This document shows positions 7,837 through 16,966 of a DNA stretch of 64,000 nucleotides, one piece after another. The DNA is from Melastoma dodecandrum (taxonomy: Eukaryota; Streptophyta; Magnoliopsida; Myrtales; Melastomataceae), in contig JARUPY010000292.1 in the NCBI GenBank assembly GCA_029817715.1, forward strand, positions 558,001-622,000, in the 5' to 3' direction. Under the pieces are notes generated by a model. It did no database searches. It was not told where the DNA came from and was given only the letters and a program-made list of their open reading frames with translations. Positions within the stretch are counted from its first letter, which is position 1. Each line of letters opens with the position of its first letter. Both the position numbers and the translations under genes were made by a program.

Positions 7837-10167
7837 TCAGAACGCCAGCTTCATGCCGGCGACGACGTTGCGCGGCGCGCCGGCGAAGATCGAGCCGGAG
7901 GTGGTGGCCAGCACGCCGGCGCCGTTCTGCAGGCCGGTCGTGGGGCTGATCGTGTCCGCGAGGTTCTGAGCCGAGTTGGTGTAGACCCGGTCAAACAGAT
8001 TGCGCACCTCGACGTACAGGCTCAGCCGCTTGGCGAAGCCCACCGCGGCCTCGCCGGAGAGGATCCGGTCGTAGTGCAGGTTGAGGTTCACGATCGTGAA
8101 GCCCGGCGCCTTCAGCAGGTTGGCGTTGTCGAAGTAGAAATCGCTCTGGTAGACGGTCTCGACGAAGGCCCCCAGTCCGGCCCAGGGACCCGTGGTCTGC
8201 TCATACCCGAACCGGGCCAGGACCGCGTCCATCGGCACGCCGGGGATCTGCTTGCCCGCCCGGTTGAAGCGGGCCGTGCGCGTCCCGGCGCTGAGCTGCT
8301 CCGTGTAGCGCGTGTAGATCTGGTCGTCGTGCGTGTAGGCCAGGGTGGCCCGCCAGCCGTCCGGCGACGTCCAGGTCCCGCCGACCTCAATGCCGCGATG
8401 CTCCGAAGCCGGCGCGTTGAAGGTGTAGGTCTGGAGCCCGGCCCCGGGCGATTGCGAGACCAGCTCGTTGCGGAAGAACTCATAGAAGCCGGTGACGGAG
8501 AGCTGCAGCTCGGGCAGCGGCGCCCAGGCGGCGCCGAGATCGAAGCCGAGGTTCTCCTGGGTCTGGAGCTGGGTGTTGTTGCCGGGCAGCCCGGCTGGAG
8601 TGACGAACAGGCTTGCGGCCGGCGGCGTGCCGTAGCCGGTCGCCACGCGGCCGAGGAAGCGCCAGTCGGGCGTCGGCGTGTAGGTCAGCGAGACCTCCTC
8701 GGCGACGTTGAGGAAGTCCCGGTTCACGGGGGCGAGCGTCGTCACCGTGCCGCCCGCATTCGGGTAGCTGGAGGCGAAATTCCGGCCGCCGATCCCGGTA
8801 TTCTCGGCGCTGATGCCGGCGACCGCGAGCCACTGCTCCGAGAGGGCCACTTCGACCCGCGCGCGCCCGCCGAGATTGTCCTGCGTCGTCGCTTGGTCGC
8901 CGACCAGGCCGCCGAGCCGCGCGCCGCCGTAGGGGATGCGGTTGTAGGTCAGGGAGTTCGTGTTCAGCGTGTTGTAGGCGAGCGCCACGTAGCCGGAGGC
9001 CGGCAGCCCGAGCAGATCGAAGCGCCGGGTCACGTCTGACAGGACGTTGAACCCGGGAAAGTCCCCCCGGTACGCGTTGGCGCCGACGAACTGGTTGATG
9101 TTGCGGTCGTCGAACACCAGCGACGTGCGCCACGTGGTGAACGCGTCGAAATCGTGCTCGTAGCGCAGGCCGACGATGGTGCGCCGGTCGCCGCGGAAGA
9201 ACGCACCTTCATCCGCGGTCACCGGCACGGTGGCGCCGCTGCGGCCGTTGATCGGCAGGGCGAGGGTCACGCAGCCGGGCGCGGCGGTCAGCGCCGAGGC
9301 GCAGCCGCGCTGGTAGGGGTTCTGGTAGAACTGGAGCAGCGAGGCGCGCGCCGGCAGGTTCGCCTGGAATTCGTTATTGATGATCTTCAGCGTGAAGCGG
9401 TCGTCGGCGGTCGGCGCGTAGGTGCCCAGGACGTTGATCGTCTGCGTGTTGAACGAGGAATGGCCCGCGAAGCCGTTGCCGCGGGCGTCGCTCGTGAACA
9501 GGCTGACCTCGAACGGGCCGCTGATGCCGCCGACGGTGGCGTAGTTGTTGAGATAGCCGAAGCTGCCGGCATCGACGCCATACTCGAGGCCGTTCACCGC
9601 CGCGCCCCGCCGCGTGGTGAAGGCGAGCGCCCCGCCGGTGGCGTAATTGCCGAACAGCGCCGATTGCGGCCCGCGGAACACGTCGATGCCGGCATAGGCG
9701 CGCGGGTCGGTGATGTCGAAGCGAGAGGCGCCGTCGGCCTGGGTGACGGGGAAGCCGTCCTCTAGCACCACCACGTTGCGCGCGGTGCCGGTGGCGCGGG
9801 CGTTGTTGCCGCGGATCGAGATGATGGTGTCGCGCGGGCCGTTGCCCTGGCGGATGGTGACGCCGGGGCTGTTGCCGATCACGTCGCCGATATTCACCGC
9901 GGGCCGGTCGTCGATGACGGCTTTGCGGCCGATCGTGCTGTTCACCGTGCCGACCGGAGCGGCGATCGGGGTCGGGACGGCCGGAACCGGGCCGGCGCTT
10001 GCGGGCCGGGATACCGCCACGGGTCCGGGCGCGCCGCCCTCGCCGACGACGGACAGCTCCTCCAGGGTGACCGATTGCTGGGCCTGGGCGGTGGAGCCGG
10101 CGAGCGCGCTCGCGGCCAGCAGGAGGGCGAGGACGCGCTCCGGTCTCAGGGCGTGGGTGGCAGGCAT
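7837..10167 (-). CDS. TonB-dependent outer-membrane receptor
   Basis: A 776-residue outer-membrane receptor. The start at ATG 10167 gives a proper signal peptide (VLALLLAASALAGSTAQAQ); the frame is open further upstream, but that part is antisense-like. Behind the signal is a TonB-box-like LEELSVVG. The plug domain carries DTIISIRGNNARATG, VLEDGFPVT and DVFRGPQSALFGNYATGGAL. The rest is a beta-barrel ending in the aromatic GMKLAF expected for outer-membrane insertion. Pairing with a PCuAC chaperone and PepSY/Cys-rich small proteins suggests copper import, comparable to the TonB receptor of copper-starvation (pcu-type) operons, but a siderophore role cannot be excluded. Confidence 0.9.
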   Translation of the reverse strand: MPATHALRPERVLALLLAASALAGSTAQAQQSVTLEELSVVGEGGAPGPVAVSRPASAGPVPAVPTPIAAPVGTVNSTIGRKAVIDDRPAVNIGDVIGNSPGVTIRQGNGPRDTIISIRGNNARATGTARNVVVLEDGFPVTQADGASRFDITDPRAYAGIDVFRGPQSALFGNYATGGALAFTTRRGAAVNGLEYGVDAGSFGYLNNYATVGGISGPFEVSLFTSDARGNGFAGHSSFNTQTINVLGTYAPTADDRFTLKIINNEFQANLPARASLLQFYQNPYQRGCASALTAAPGCVTLALPINGRSGATVPVTADEGAFFRGDRRTIVGLRYEHDFDAFTTWRTSLVFDDRNINQFVGANAYRGDFPGFNVLSDVTRRFDLLGLPASGYVALAYNTLNTNSLTYNRIPYGGARLGGLVGDQATTQDNLGGRARVEVALSEQWLAVAGISAENTGIGGRNFASSYPNAGGTVTTLAPVNRDFLNVAEEVSLTYTPTPDWRFLGRVATGYGTPPAASLFVTPAGLPGNNTQLQTQENLGFDLGAAWAPLPELQLSVTGFYEFFRNELVSQSPGAGLQTYTFNAPASEHRGIEVGGTWTSPDGWRATLAYTHDDQIYTRYTEQLSAGTRTARFNRAGKQIPGVPMDAVLARFGYEQTTGPWAGLGAFVETVYQSDFYFDNANLLKAPGFTIVNLNLHYDRILSGEAAVGFAKRLSLYVEVRNLFDRVYTNSAQNLADTISPTTGLQNGAGVLATTSGSIFAGAPRNVVAGMKLAF

Positions 10168-10226
10168 GATTTCACTTCTCGTCTGAACGCGGGCGTGGAT
10201 GCCGAGCGACCCGGGCCGGGCCGCAC

Positions 10227-10628
10227 TCAGACGAACGTGGGGGGTGCGCGGGCGCGCCCCGCGAGGCGCGGCGGCCGGACGCCGGGGGTCGGCGGCGGGA
10301 TCGGCCAGGTGATCCGTTGCCAGACGAGGCTTCCGACGCGGGCATCGGGCAGAACCGGCAGGGGTGCGGCCGCGGTGCAGCGGCAGAAGGGGCAGCGGTC
10401 GCAGACCGCATGGTCCGCCGGCTCGTCCGCCGCCACGGCGCGACCCGGATCCTGCCCGCAGATCGCGGCGTGGATCAGCACGTCGATGGCCGTCGCCTGC
10501 GCCCGGACCTGCCGCGCGCGGTCCAGCAACGCGGAGGCGGGCGCCAGAGCCTGCACCCACAGGGCGAGCGCGATCAGCCCGGCGCCGAGACGGCGTGCCG
10601 ATCCCATCGAGCGCATGCGCGCGAACAC
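10227..10628 (-). CDS. DUF2946-like small Cys-rich exported protein
   Basis: A 133-residue protein with an N-terminal hydrophobic segment (ALALWVQALAPASALL) and a Cys cluster (AAICGQ then CDRCPFCRC) that could bind metal. This fits the DUF2946 family, usually found beside copper/heme TonB receptors and PepSY proteins. It starts at GTG 10628, 25 bases after the PepSY gene stop, and is followed by the receptor gene, so it belongs to the operon. The function is unknown; periplasmic metal handling is inferred from the cysteines and context. Confidence 0.7.
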   Translation of the reverse strand: MFARMRSMGSARRLGAGLIALALWVQALAPASALLDRARQVRAQATAIDVLIHAAICGQDPGRAVAADEPADHAVCDRCPFCRCTAAAPLPVLPDARVGSLVWQRITWPIPPPTPGVRPPRLAGRARAPPTFV

Positions 10629-10653
10629 GGGAGCCGCTCCCGTCCCGGCGCGC

Positions 10654-12033
10654 TCAGGCCGTCCGGCTCCGCAGGGATCGGGCGACCGCGAGGTCGAGGC
10701 CGAGCATCGCCAGGATCGCCAGCCCGGTCAGCGGAAACAGGATCCCGAGGCCGAGCACGATCCCCGTCACGGTCGCGGCGACCCGCCGGTCGCGCGGCCA
10801 GGGTGGTACGCCGAGGCCTCCAGCCGGGCGGCGCTTCCACCACATGGTCCCGGCCGTCACGGCGAGCAGGATCGTGGCGAGGCAGAAGGCCAGCATGGCG
10901 AATTGGTTCGCCCGACCGAAATGCTCGCCCTTGTGCAGGCCGATCCCGTACTGGATCGCCCGGCCGACCGGGCCGAGATCGGCGAAGCGGACATCGAGCA
11001 GGGGCGCGCCGGTATATTGATCGAGGGCGATCACCCGCTGCTGGGTGACGTCGCGCGGATACGCCGCCGCCGCGTAGATCCCGGTCGGTCCGACCGGCAG
11101 CGACAGCTCGTAGCCCCGCGGCATGCCGAGGCGCGCGAGGATCCGCGCGGCCTCGTCGACGCCGAGGCTCCGGGCGGCCCCGGCCGCCTGCGACTTCGGC
11201 GCCGGCGCGTCCTGCAGGGTCCAGCCGGCGGTGGTGAGCATCGCGCCCATCGGCACGTTCGAGACCGGCCGGTTCGCCCACAGGGCGGCGGGCTGTCCAA
11301 GGCCCGCGGCGTTCGTCCAGGTGCGGAGCTGCTGGCCCCACCAGATCGACCAGGGCAAGCCGGTCAGCGCCAGGAAGAGCAGGCCGCCCCCGGCCGCCAG
11401 CCCGGTCACGGCGTGCAGGTCGCGCCACCAGACGCGTCGGCGCGGCGTGCCGCGGACCGAGACGACGCCGCCATCCTGGCCCCGCGGCCACCACAGATAG
11501 GTCCCGGTCACCACCAGGATGATCGCGAAGCCGGCGACGATCTCGATCAGCGCGTTCGCCCAGGGTCCGAAATACGCGAGGCTGTGCAGGTGCCGCACGA
11601 CCATGAAGAACTCGCCGTCCCGGTCGACCCGGTCGAGCACGCTGCCGGTATAAGGATCCAGGTAGACGAGGATTTTCCGGGACCCGACCGCGACCGTAAC
11701 CGTGGCCGCGCCATCCGCGTCGGGCGGGTCCGTGTACGAGACCGGCGTGGCATCCGGCACGGACTGCATGGCGTTGAAGATCAGGCGGTCCGGGCCGAGG
11801 GGCGGCGTGGGCTGCGCGGCGACCCGGGTCCGGTAGGCGAACACGCTGCCGTTGATCTCGTCCTTGAACAGGTAGAGCGCCCCCGTCGCCGAGAGGGTGA
11901 TCAGGAACGGCAGGCAGAGCAGGCCGGCATAGAAGTGCCAACGCCAGACGGCGCGGTAGACGGCGTCGCGGGACACGCGCGCCGCAGCCACCGCCCGGAA
12001 GGAGGGGGGGCTGCCCTGAAGCGAGATCGACAT
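10654..12033 (-). CDS. PepSY-associated transmembrane protein
   Basis: A 459-residue inner-membrane protein with four or so membrane helices. The first is WHFYAGLLCLPFLITLSATGALYLF, with the HxxAG motif of the PepSY_TM (PiuB-like) family, followed by an extracytoplasmic PepSY region with YLDPYTGSVL. The later helices include LFLALTGLPWSIWWG and GLGILFPLTGLAILAMLG. Such proteins accompany TonB receptors and are thought to reduce metals or support uptake; the biochemical role is unproven. ATG 12033 is chosen because the longer frame adds only a Pro/Arg-rich run. Confidence 0.85.
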   Translation of the reverse strand: MSISLQGSPPSFRAVAAARVSRDAVYRAVWRWHFYAGLLCLPFLITLSATGALYLFKDEINGSVFAYRTRVAAQPTPPLGPDRLIFNAMQSVPDATPVSYTDPPDADGAATVTVAVGSRKILVYLDPYTGSVLDRVDRDGEFFMVVRHLHSLAYFGPWANALIEIVAGFAIILVVTGTYLWWPRGQDGGVVSVRGTPRRRVWWRDLHAVTGLAAGGGLLFLALTGLPWSIWWGQQLRTWTNAAGLGQPAALWANRPVSNVPMGAMLTTAGWTLQDAPAPKSQAAGAARSLGVDEAARILARLGMPRGYELSLPVGPTGIYAAAAYPRDVTQQRVIALDQYTGAPLLDVRFADLGPVGRAIQYGIGLHKGEHFGRANQFAMLAFCLATILLAVTAGTMWWKRRPAGGLGVPPWPRDRRVAATVTGIVLGLGILFPLTGLAILAMLGLDLAVARSLRSRTA

Positions 12034-12071
12034 GGGAGGGTCCGGGTCTGAGCGATCGGGAAACGGATCGG

Positions 12072-12443
12072 TCAGGCGGTCGGCGGACCTCGGGAACGGA
12101 CGGCAGGGTCGGGCGGGGCGCGGGGGCCGAGGGGCGCGGCCGGCCGCCATGCCAGCTTGATCGTCCGGCGCGGTGGAGCAAGTCCCTCGGCGGGCGCGGA
12201 TGCGGGCTCGGCCAGGGGCTGGGCCACCTGGGCCAGGATGCAGCAGGGATGCTGCCGGCAGGGCAGGCTGTCATCGTCACCGGGCGTCCCGCCCCCGTGC
12301 TCCGCACAGAGCACGCGGTCGATGCCGCCCGATGGCGCCACGGGGTGGACCGCGACGAGGAAGGCCTGGAGCAGCAGCGCGTAGAGCGCGGTCACGGCAA
12401 TGACCGCGCGGCGTCGAGCCGTTCGGTCGTTGAACCTGCGCAT
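12072..12443 (-). CDS. Small exported Cys/His protein, first gene of the copper-type operon
   Basis: A 123-residue protein with one hydrophobic N-terminal segment (AVIAVTALYALLLQAFLVAV) and a Cys/His cluster (VLCAEHGGG, LPCRQHPCCILAQ). It has the same layout as the DUF2946-like protein at 10227-10628 and may be a distant paralog. It lies 38 bases upstream of the PepSY gene and is the probable first gene of the operon. The C-terminal 40 residues are Pro/Arg-rich and poorly structured. Metal binding is inferred from the residues only. Confidence 0.6.
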   Translation of the reverse strand: MRRFNDRTARRRAVIAVTALYALLLQAFLVAVHPVAPSGGIDRVLCAEHGGGTPGDDDSLPCRQHPCCILAQVAQPLAEPASAPAEGLAPPRRTIKLAWRPAAPLGPRAPPDPAVRSRGPPTA

Positions 12444-13017
12444 GCGCCGATCTAGTCGGCGGACCGGTCGCAGGTCAACGCGGCGCGGGCCCTTCCGGCG
12501 CGGACAATCCGATCCGTTGCCGCGGCGCGACGCAGCCGCATCGCCGGACCGCGCGATATCCTGGCTGAGGGTCCGACCGGCCTGGCGCGGGATCGGCTGC
12601 GGACACGGCGGGCGCGCCGTGACGGCGGGCCGAACCGAGCGACACGGACCGTAGGCCCGCCGCCCGATGTCGTCCGGGTCGGCCTGCCCGTCCCGCGGAG
12701 CGGATGCGGGTTCAGGCGAAACGATTGCAGAGCGCCTCCACGAGCTGTCGAGCCGCGAAGGGCTCCTCCGGCCGCACCGGTCCGATCGCGCCCGTCCGGA
12801 TCCGCGGAGAGCGGCGGCGGGACCGAAGGCGCGCGTCCGAGGTCCGGCTTGGCCGCAACGCCGTCGTCGCCGATCCGGTCGGCGCCCCCGGAACCGGATC
12901 GACCATCGGAACGCCGCGGGCAGGTGGCGGTTGCCTCAGTCGCGCGGGGCGAGGGGCGCAGGGCCGCCACGGCCGGACGCGACATCACCCCAGGGCAGCT
13001 GGAAGGGCATTGGAAGC
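12444..13017. other. Divergent intergenic region, no gene seen
   Basis: A 574-base gap between the copper-type operon and the CsbD-like gene. It should contain the operon promoter. Open frames on both strands are Arg/Pro-rich and look non-coding, and no operator motif was recognised. Confidence 0.5.
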
Positions 13018-13347
13018 ATGGTCGACACGGACAGGATCACGGGCGTCGCGCGCGACCTCGGCGGCCGGGTGCAGGGTCTCGTCGGCGACCTCGCCGGCTC
13101 GAACCGCGACTCGATCGAGGGCCGCGTGCGCGAGGCGCAGGGCACCGCGCAGAACTTCTACGGCCAAGCCAAGGACGCCGTTCGGCACGCGGTCGACGAG
13201 GTCGCGGACCATGCCGCGGACGCCTACGACCGAGGCCGCCACGCCGCGTGGGAAGGCCATCAGAAGTCGGCCGAATGGCCGCACGCCACCCTTCTCGTGG
13301 CGGGCCTCGTCGGATTCGGGCTGGGCTTCCTCGTCAGCAGGCTTTGA
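13018..13347 (+). CDS. CsbD-like stress protein with C-terminal membrane anchor
   Basis: A 109-residue protein from ATG 13018. The N-terminal two thirds resemble CsbD-type stress proteins (RITGVARDLGGRVQGLVGDL, then REAQGTAQNFYGQAKDAVRHAVDE), a hydrophilic helix-rich sequence with repeated G/AxxxxxxQ spacing. The last 20 residues are a Gly-rich hydrophobic helix (LLVAGLVGFGLGFLVSRL) like the tail anchors of ElaB/YqjD proteins. The frame is open upstream, but that part is Arg-rich and not credible as protein. Likely a general-stress membrane-associated protein; its molecular function is unknown. Confidence 0.75.
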   Translation: MVDTDRITGVARDLGGRVQGLVGDLAGSNRDSIEGRVREAQGTAQNFYGQAKDAVRHAVDEVADHAADAYDRGRHAAWEGHQKSAEWPHATLLVAGLVGFGLGFLVSRL

Positions 13348-13474
13348 GCCGGGCCGCCGACGGACGGCGCCACGCGGGGCCCCGTATCGCCCCGCGGGTG
13401 TCGGGGTCCGCGCGCGCCTCCACCACGGTTCGAGGCGACGCGGGTATCATACTGCTGCCGGTTGCTCCGATCGG

Positions 13475-13573
13475 TACCGCCGTCCTTGCGAGCGCAGGGA
13501 AGCGATCCAGGAGCGCCGCGCTGAAGAAGGTCACGCGGCCCTGGGTCGCTGCGCTGCGCTCGCGATGACGGAG
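13475..13573 (+). repeat. Dispersed intergenic repeat family A, copy 2
   Basis: Carries CCGTCCTTGCGAGCGCAG and, about 70 bases later, the complementary arm CTGCGCTCGCGATGACGGAG, so the element can fold as a stem with a large loop. It ends 38 bases before the stop codon of the minus-strand HlyD gene at 13612. Confidence 0.8.
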
Positions 13574-13611
13574 CGGATCGCACCGGCCGAGGCCCTCGAC
13601 AGGATCTCGTC

Positions 13612-15093
13612 TCAGAGCATGTCGCGGTTGATGTCGGGGCCGCGCAGCAGCTCCTTCAGGGCGGGGACGAGGAGACCCAGGAGGGAAGTGCGTTCGGTGT
13701 GGATCTGGCTCTCCAGCAGGGTGCCGGCGGTGATCTGCGCGTCCGGGCCCTCGGACGTGGTCCAGCGCAGCCCGGAGATCGTGCCGGGGTCGCGTTCGAG
13801 TTCCACGACCATGAGGAAGCGCGGCCCTTCGGCCGTCAGCTTGCGCACGAGATCGTCGTCGCGCAGGCTGTGGCGCATCTGCTCCGGGCTCACGGCCACG
13901 TCCGAGGTCCTGATCACGGTCCCGCGGACAGAGTCGAAGACGTCCCGCCGGACCGAGGTCGGGTCGATCAGGGCCGGCCTACCGGTGCGGACCTTCTTGC
14001 CGTCCCTGGCGGGCACGAAGATCGCCGCGACCAGCCGCGTGCGTCCCGGACGGATGGCGGAGAAGCTCTCGTCGACCGGTAGCAGGCTCACGAGCGGCGT
14101 GTGGAGCCGGATCAGGTCGCCGGGGAATACCGTCATCTCCGAGACGATCCCGTGCTCCGTGGTGCGGACCCAGGTCTCCTTGCCGATCCGGTCCTTCAGG
14201 CGATCGATCTGGCGCTCGGCCTGCGCCCGCCGGGTCTCCAACGCCTGCAACTCGCGCTCGTATTGCGCCTGCTTCTCGTAGCCCTCCAGCGTGATGGTGA
14301 GCAGACGCCCCTTCTCGGTGGCGAGGCGTTCGAGGGCCTGCGCGAGGTCGGCGCGCACCTGGAGGTAGCGCTCGAAGGTGGCGTTGCCGCTCTTGCGCAG
14401 GGCCTCGACGCCGTCCGCCAGCTTGGCGAGGAGATCCCGGCGCTGTTCCAGCAGGCCGATGGTCTCGCGGCTCGTCGCCTCCTGCTGCTGCCGGACGGTG
14501 GTGAAGATGCGCGTCGCCTCGGTCTGGAGCAGGCGGACGCGCGCCTCCTCCTGGGTCACCAGATCGAGCTCCCCCTCTGCAAGCTTCAGCTCGGTCTGGA
14601 GCGTGGGCTGGACGATGCGGGCGATCGCCTGGCCCGGCTTCACCCGCTGGCCGACATCGACCAGCATCTCCACGATACGACCCTCGTGATCAGCGGCGAC
14701 GGTGAATTCGAGCACCCCCTTCGAGCTGAGCAACACCCCGGTCCCGCTGACGCTGAGTGGAACCCGCACGAACATCGTGCCCACGATGGCGAGGAGAGCG
14801 GCGAGGCAGAGCGCCGACAGGGCCGCGAGGGGGCCGGGCCCACGAGACGCAGCGTCCCAGCAAGGTCGTCCGGACGGTGGAGCTTCGGTTCCGCTTCGGG
14901 ACGGCTCAGGGCGGGTCGGGACATGGCAGGGGCCGGGACCGGTCGCTTCACCGCCGGCCGTCATGGCGATCGCCCGGTCGCCGTCCATCGGCTTCGGTTC
15001 CTGGGGCCGGTTACCGCCGACGATGGCCTTGAGGTGTTCGAGTGGGATCGAGCCGCCGTCCGGATCAAATGCGTCTCCTTTCAGTCTGCTCAC
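13612..15093 (-). CDS. HlyD-family periplasmic adaptor of NHLM/bacteriocin-export type (orphan)
   Basis: A 493-residue membrane-fusion protein, start GTG 15093 behind CGAGGATC. One membrane helix (PLAALSALCLAALLAIVGTMFV, about residues 91-112) is followed by the lipoyl/barrel parts (SVSGTGVLL, GRIVEMLVDVGQRVKPGQAIARI), a long coiled-coil hairpin (about 170-300) and a second barrel half. The C-terminal layout resembles NHLM-type bacteriocin secretion proteins. The first 40 residues hold LEHLKAIVGG, a double-glycine-leader-like motif. No ABC transporter, leader peptide or modification gene is adjacent, so it is an orphan here; the neighbour downstream is a convergent CsbD-like gene. Confidence 0.8.
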   Translation of the reverse strand: MSRLKGDAFDPDGGSIPLEHLKAIVGGNRPQEPKPMDGDRAIAMTAGGEATGPGPCHVPTRPEPSRSGTEAPPSGRPCWDAASRGPGPLAALSALCLAALLAIVGTMFVRVPLSVSGTGVLLSSKGVLEFTVAADHEGRIVEMLVDVGQRVKPGQAIARIVQPTLQTELKLAEGELDLVTQEEARVRLLQTEATRIFTTVRQQQEATSRETIGLLEQRRDLLAKLADGVEALRKSGNATFERYLQVRADLAQALERLATEKGRLLTITLEGYEKQAQYERELQALETRRAQAERQIDRLKDRIGKETWVRTTEHGIVSEMTVFPGDLIRLHTPLVSLLPVDESFSAIRPGRTRLVAAIFVPARDGKKVRTGRPALIDPTSVRRDVFDSVRGTVIRTSDVAVSPEQMRHSLRDDDLVRKLTAEGPRFLMVVELERDPGTISGLRWTTSEGPDAQITAGTLLESQIHTERTSLLGLLVPALKELLRGPDINRDML

Positions 15094-15751
15094 GGCTGAT
15101 CCTCGTATTTCGAGTCTATCTTGAGGATTATCGCTCGATCTACTACATACATAAACAAATTATTGCCGCTGATCCGGCGATATTGGCCCGCTCGGCGGAC
15201 AATATTTTAACCATCCGTGGTGGTGGGACAGTGATGTTCTGAATTTTGTGGCACGATAGATCTGATGCCGCAGTATAAGTACGAAGAATGCGTTCGTGTC
15301 GTTTGTATATTTTTTTGGAACGATGGCGTTATGTCCGTCTTGCAGAATTCGTCGACTCCGTTGCGTCGCGCACAGTCGGTGAAAACCTCCGCTCTGCCGC
15401 GCGCAGGCCCGTCCCCGCTGCCCGCGCGCGGATCCGGCAGGCGACGCGGCCGTTGAAGCCACCGCTCGCCACCCTCCCGCGACCGCCGGAATGCGGTCAG
15501 GCCCGCCCCAGCTGGACGCGCGTGGAAGTCTACGGCGAACAACCACCCGCCGGACGGCGCAGAACGGTGCCGTTCAAGCAATGTTCATGTCGATCACGGG
15601 CGCTGCCGCCCTCGATCGAAGTCGCGGGTTCGAGGGCCGAAAATTTCAAGATGGCTCGGATCAACAATTTTTGTCGGTGCGACCCCTTTCAGAACACTTG
15701 CAGGGCCTCACATGAGGGGCGCGGCGCGGATGCCGCTTACGGGATGAGACG
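15094..15751. other. AT-richer intergenic region
   Basis: A 658-base gap between divergent genes, clearly AT-richer than its surroundings at 15105-15340, as expected for promoters or acquired DNA. Short plus-strand frames end in Arg-rich, non-coding-like sequence and no gene was accepted. Confidence 0.5.
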
Positions 15752-16042
15752 ATGATGAAGCGTGTCGCTGTGGCCGCTTTTGCGGTGAGTGCCCTTCTGG
15801 CCGCCGGTCAGGCTGCCGAGGCGAAGGGCTGCATCAAGGGTGCGATCGTGGGTGGCATCGCGGGGCATTATGCCGGGCACGGCGTCCTCGGTGCGGTCGG
15901 CGGCTGCGCGGCCGGCCGCGCCCTCGCCAAGCGGCAGGCTGATCGCCAGCAGGCCGCCCCGCCCGTGGGCACCGGCAGGACGATGAACACGAACGGCACG
16001 GTTCGCCCCGCCCAGGGCGCCGGCGGATACGTCAGCTACTGA
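15752..16042 (+). CDS. Small exported glycine-zipper-like protein
   Basis: A 96-residue protein with a Sec signal peptide (VAVAAFAVSALLAAGQAAEA) and a Gly-rich segment (GAIVGGIAGHYAGHGVLGAVGGCAAG, about residues 30-55) of glycine-zipper type, followed by a polar tail. Two Cys (in GCIKG and GGCAAG) may form a disulfide. Relatives are small envelope proteins of unknown role. The start could also be the second ATG at 15755. Confidence 0.7.
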   Translation: MMKRVAVAAFAVSALLAAGQAAEAKGCIKGAIVGGIAGHYAGHGVLGAVGGCAAGRALAKRQADRQQAAPPVGTGRTMNTNGTVRPAQGAGGYVSY

Positions 16043-16966
16043 GCCAGCCAGGTTTAGCGTGGCGCTGCGTAGGTGCGCGGCGCCACCTTCTGCGCGAGCC
16101 GAGGCTTGCCCGACTGATCGCGCGCGCGGTGTCGAGCGGCGATCCCCGCAAGCGGTGCGGCGCAGCCGCGTGGCGCGTGCGCCCGATCCCGCCTTTCGCC
16201 TCCTCCAGCTCCGCCGGCCTGCGGAGTGCTGACGCGATCATGGTCTTGAAATTCCGTCGGGCCGGCAGCGTCCGTTCGATGGACGCCCGGGGCGACGTCG
16301 CAGGGCTTGCGTGACCGCGTTGCGCGGTCGCCTTCGATGCCGGCCCGGCGCGCGCCGTCCACGCCCAGCAGCCCGGCGCCGCGACCGTGTGGACATCTGC
16401 AGGGACCCGTCATCCCGCGAACATCCGCGCCCGTCCGCAACCGCTGGGGTACCGAGCGGACGGGCGCAGAAGGCCGGTAGCTCCCCCTCGAAGCGTCCCG
16501 GCGGGACAGGATAAAGCGCAAGTGTCGAGTTTCGTACAATCACGATCAGGGCGTGATGCCTGATCAGGATGCGCTGTTGCTGAAGAGCACCGTTTTCGCA
16601 TCCGGGCGACAGGCCTCAGGCGCGCCGCATCCACGCCCACCCAGACCATCTGGAGGAGGCGTCGGGCGGGCGTGGCGCGTCGAGGCCGAGTGAACGGCCC
16701 TGGCCCAGGCGACTTAACATAGATCAATCGGATCGCCGAATGGCGACTGTGTGTGCCGCTCGTTCTGCCGCCTGAAACCTTAGTGGCAGACCGCCACGAT
16801 CGCGCATGCCTGCGGCTTCACCGATGTCCCGACGTTCAACCGCGGGTTCCAAAAGCGAGTGGGCCGGTCGCCGGACGATCTCTGCGCGCGGCGGTCCGGC
16901 CGCGCCTCCTGCGCGGCGCGCCGTCCGTCTCACGTCCTCCCGTTCGAGGGGCGGCACGGCGGCCGC
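16043..16966. other. Long intergenic stretch without a supported gene
   Basis: A 924-base region. All open frames on both strands are Arg/Pro/Gly-rich and lack family signatures, signal peptides or ribosome sites. Nothing recognisable was found. Confidence 0.5.

Noticed and set aside
12667..13017. N-terminal extension of the CsbD-like gene
   Set aside because: The in-frame upstream part is Arg/Pro-rich and not protein-like; the CsbD homology begins at ATG 13018.
13431..13450. tRNA-like GGTTCGA motifs (here and near 15625)
   Set aside because: No acceptor, D or anticodon stems could be formed around them.
16054..16539. 161-codon minus-strand frame
   Set aside because: Composition is that of antisense GC-rich DNA, with no signal, motif or ribosome site.
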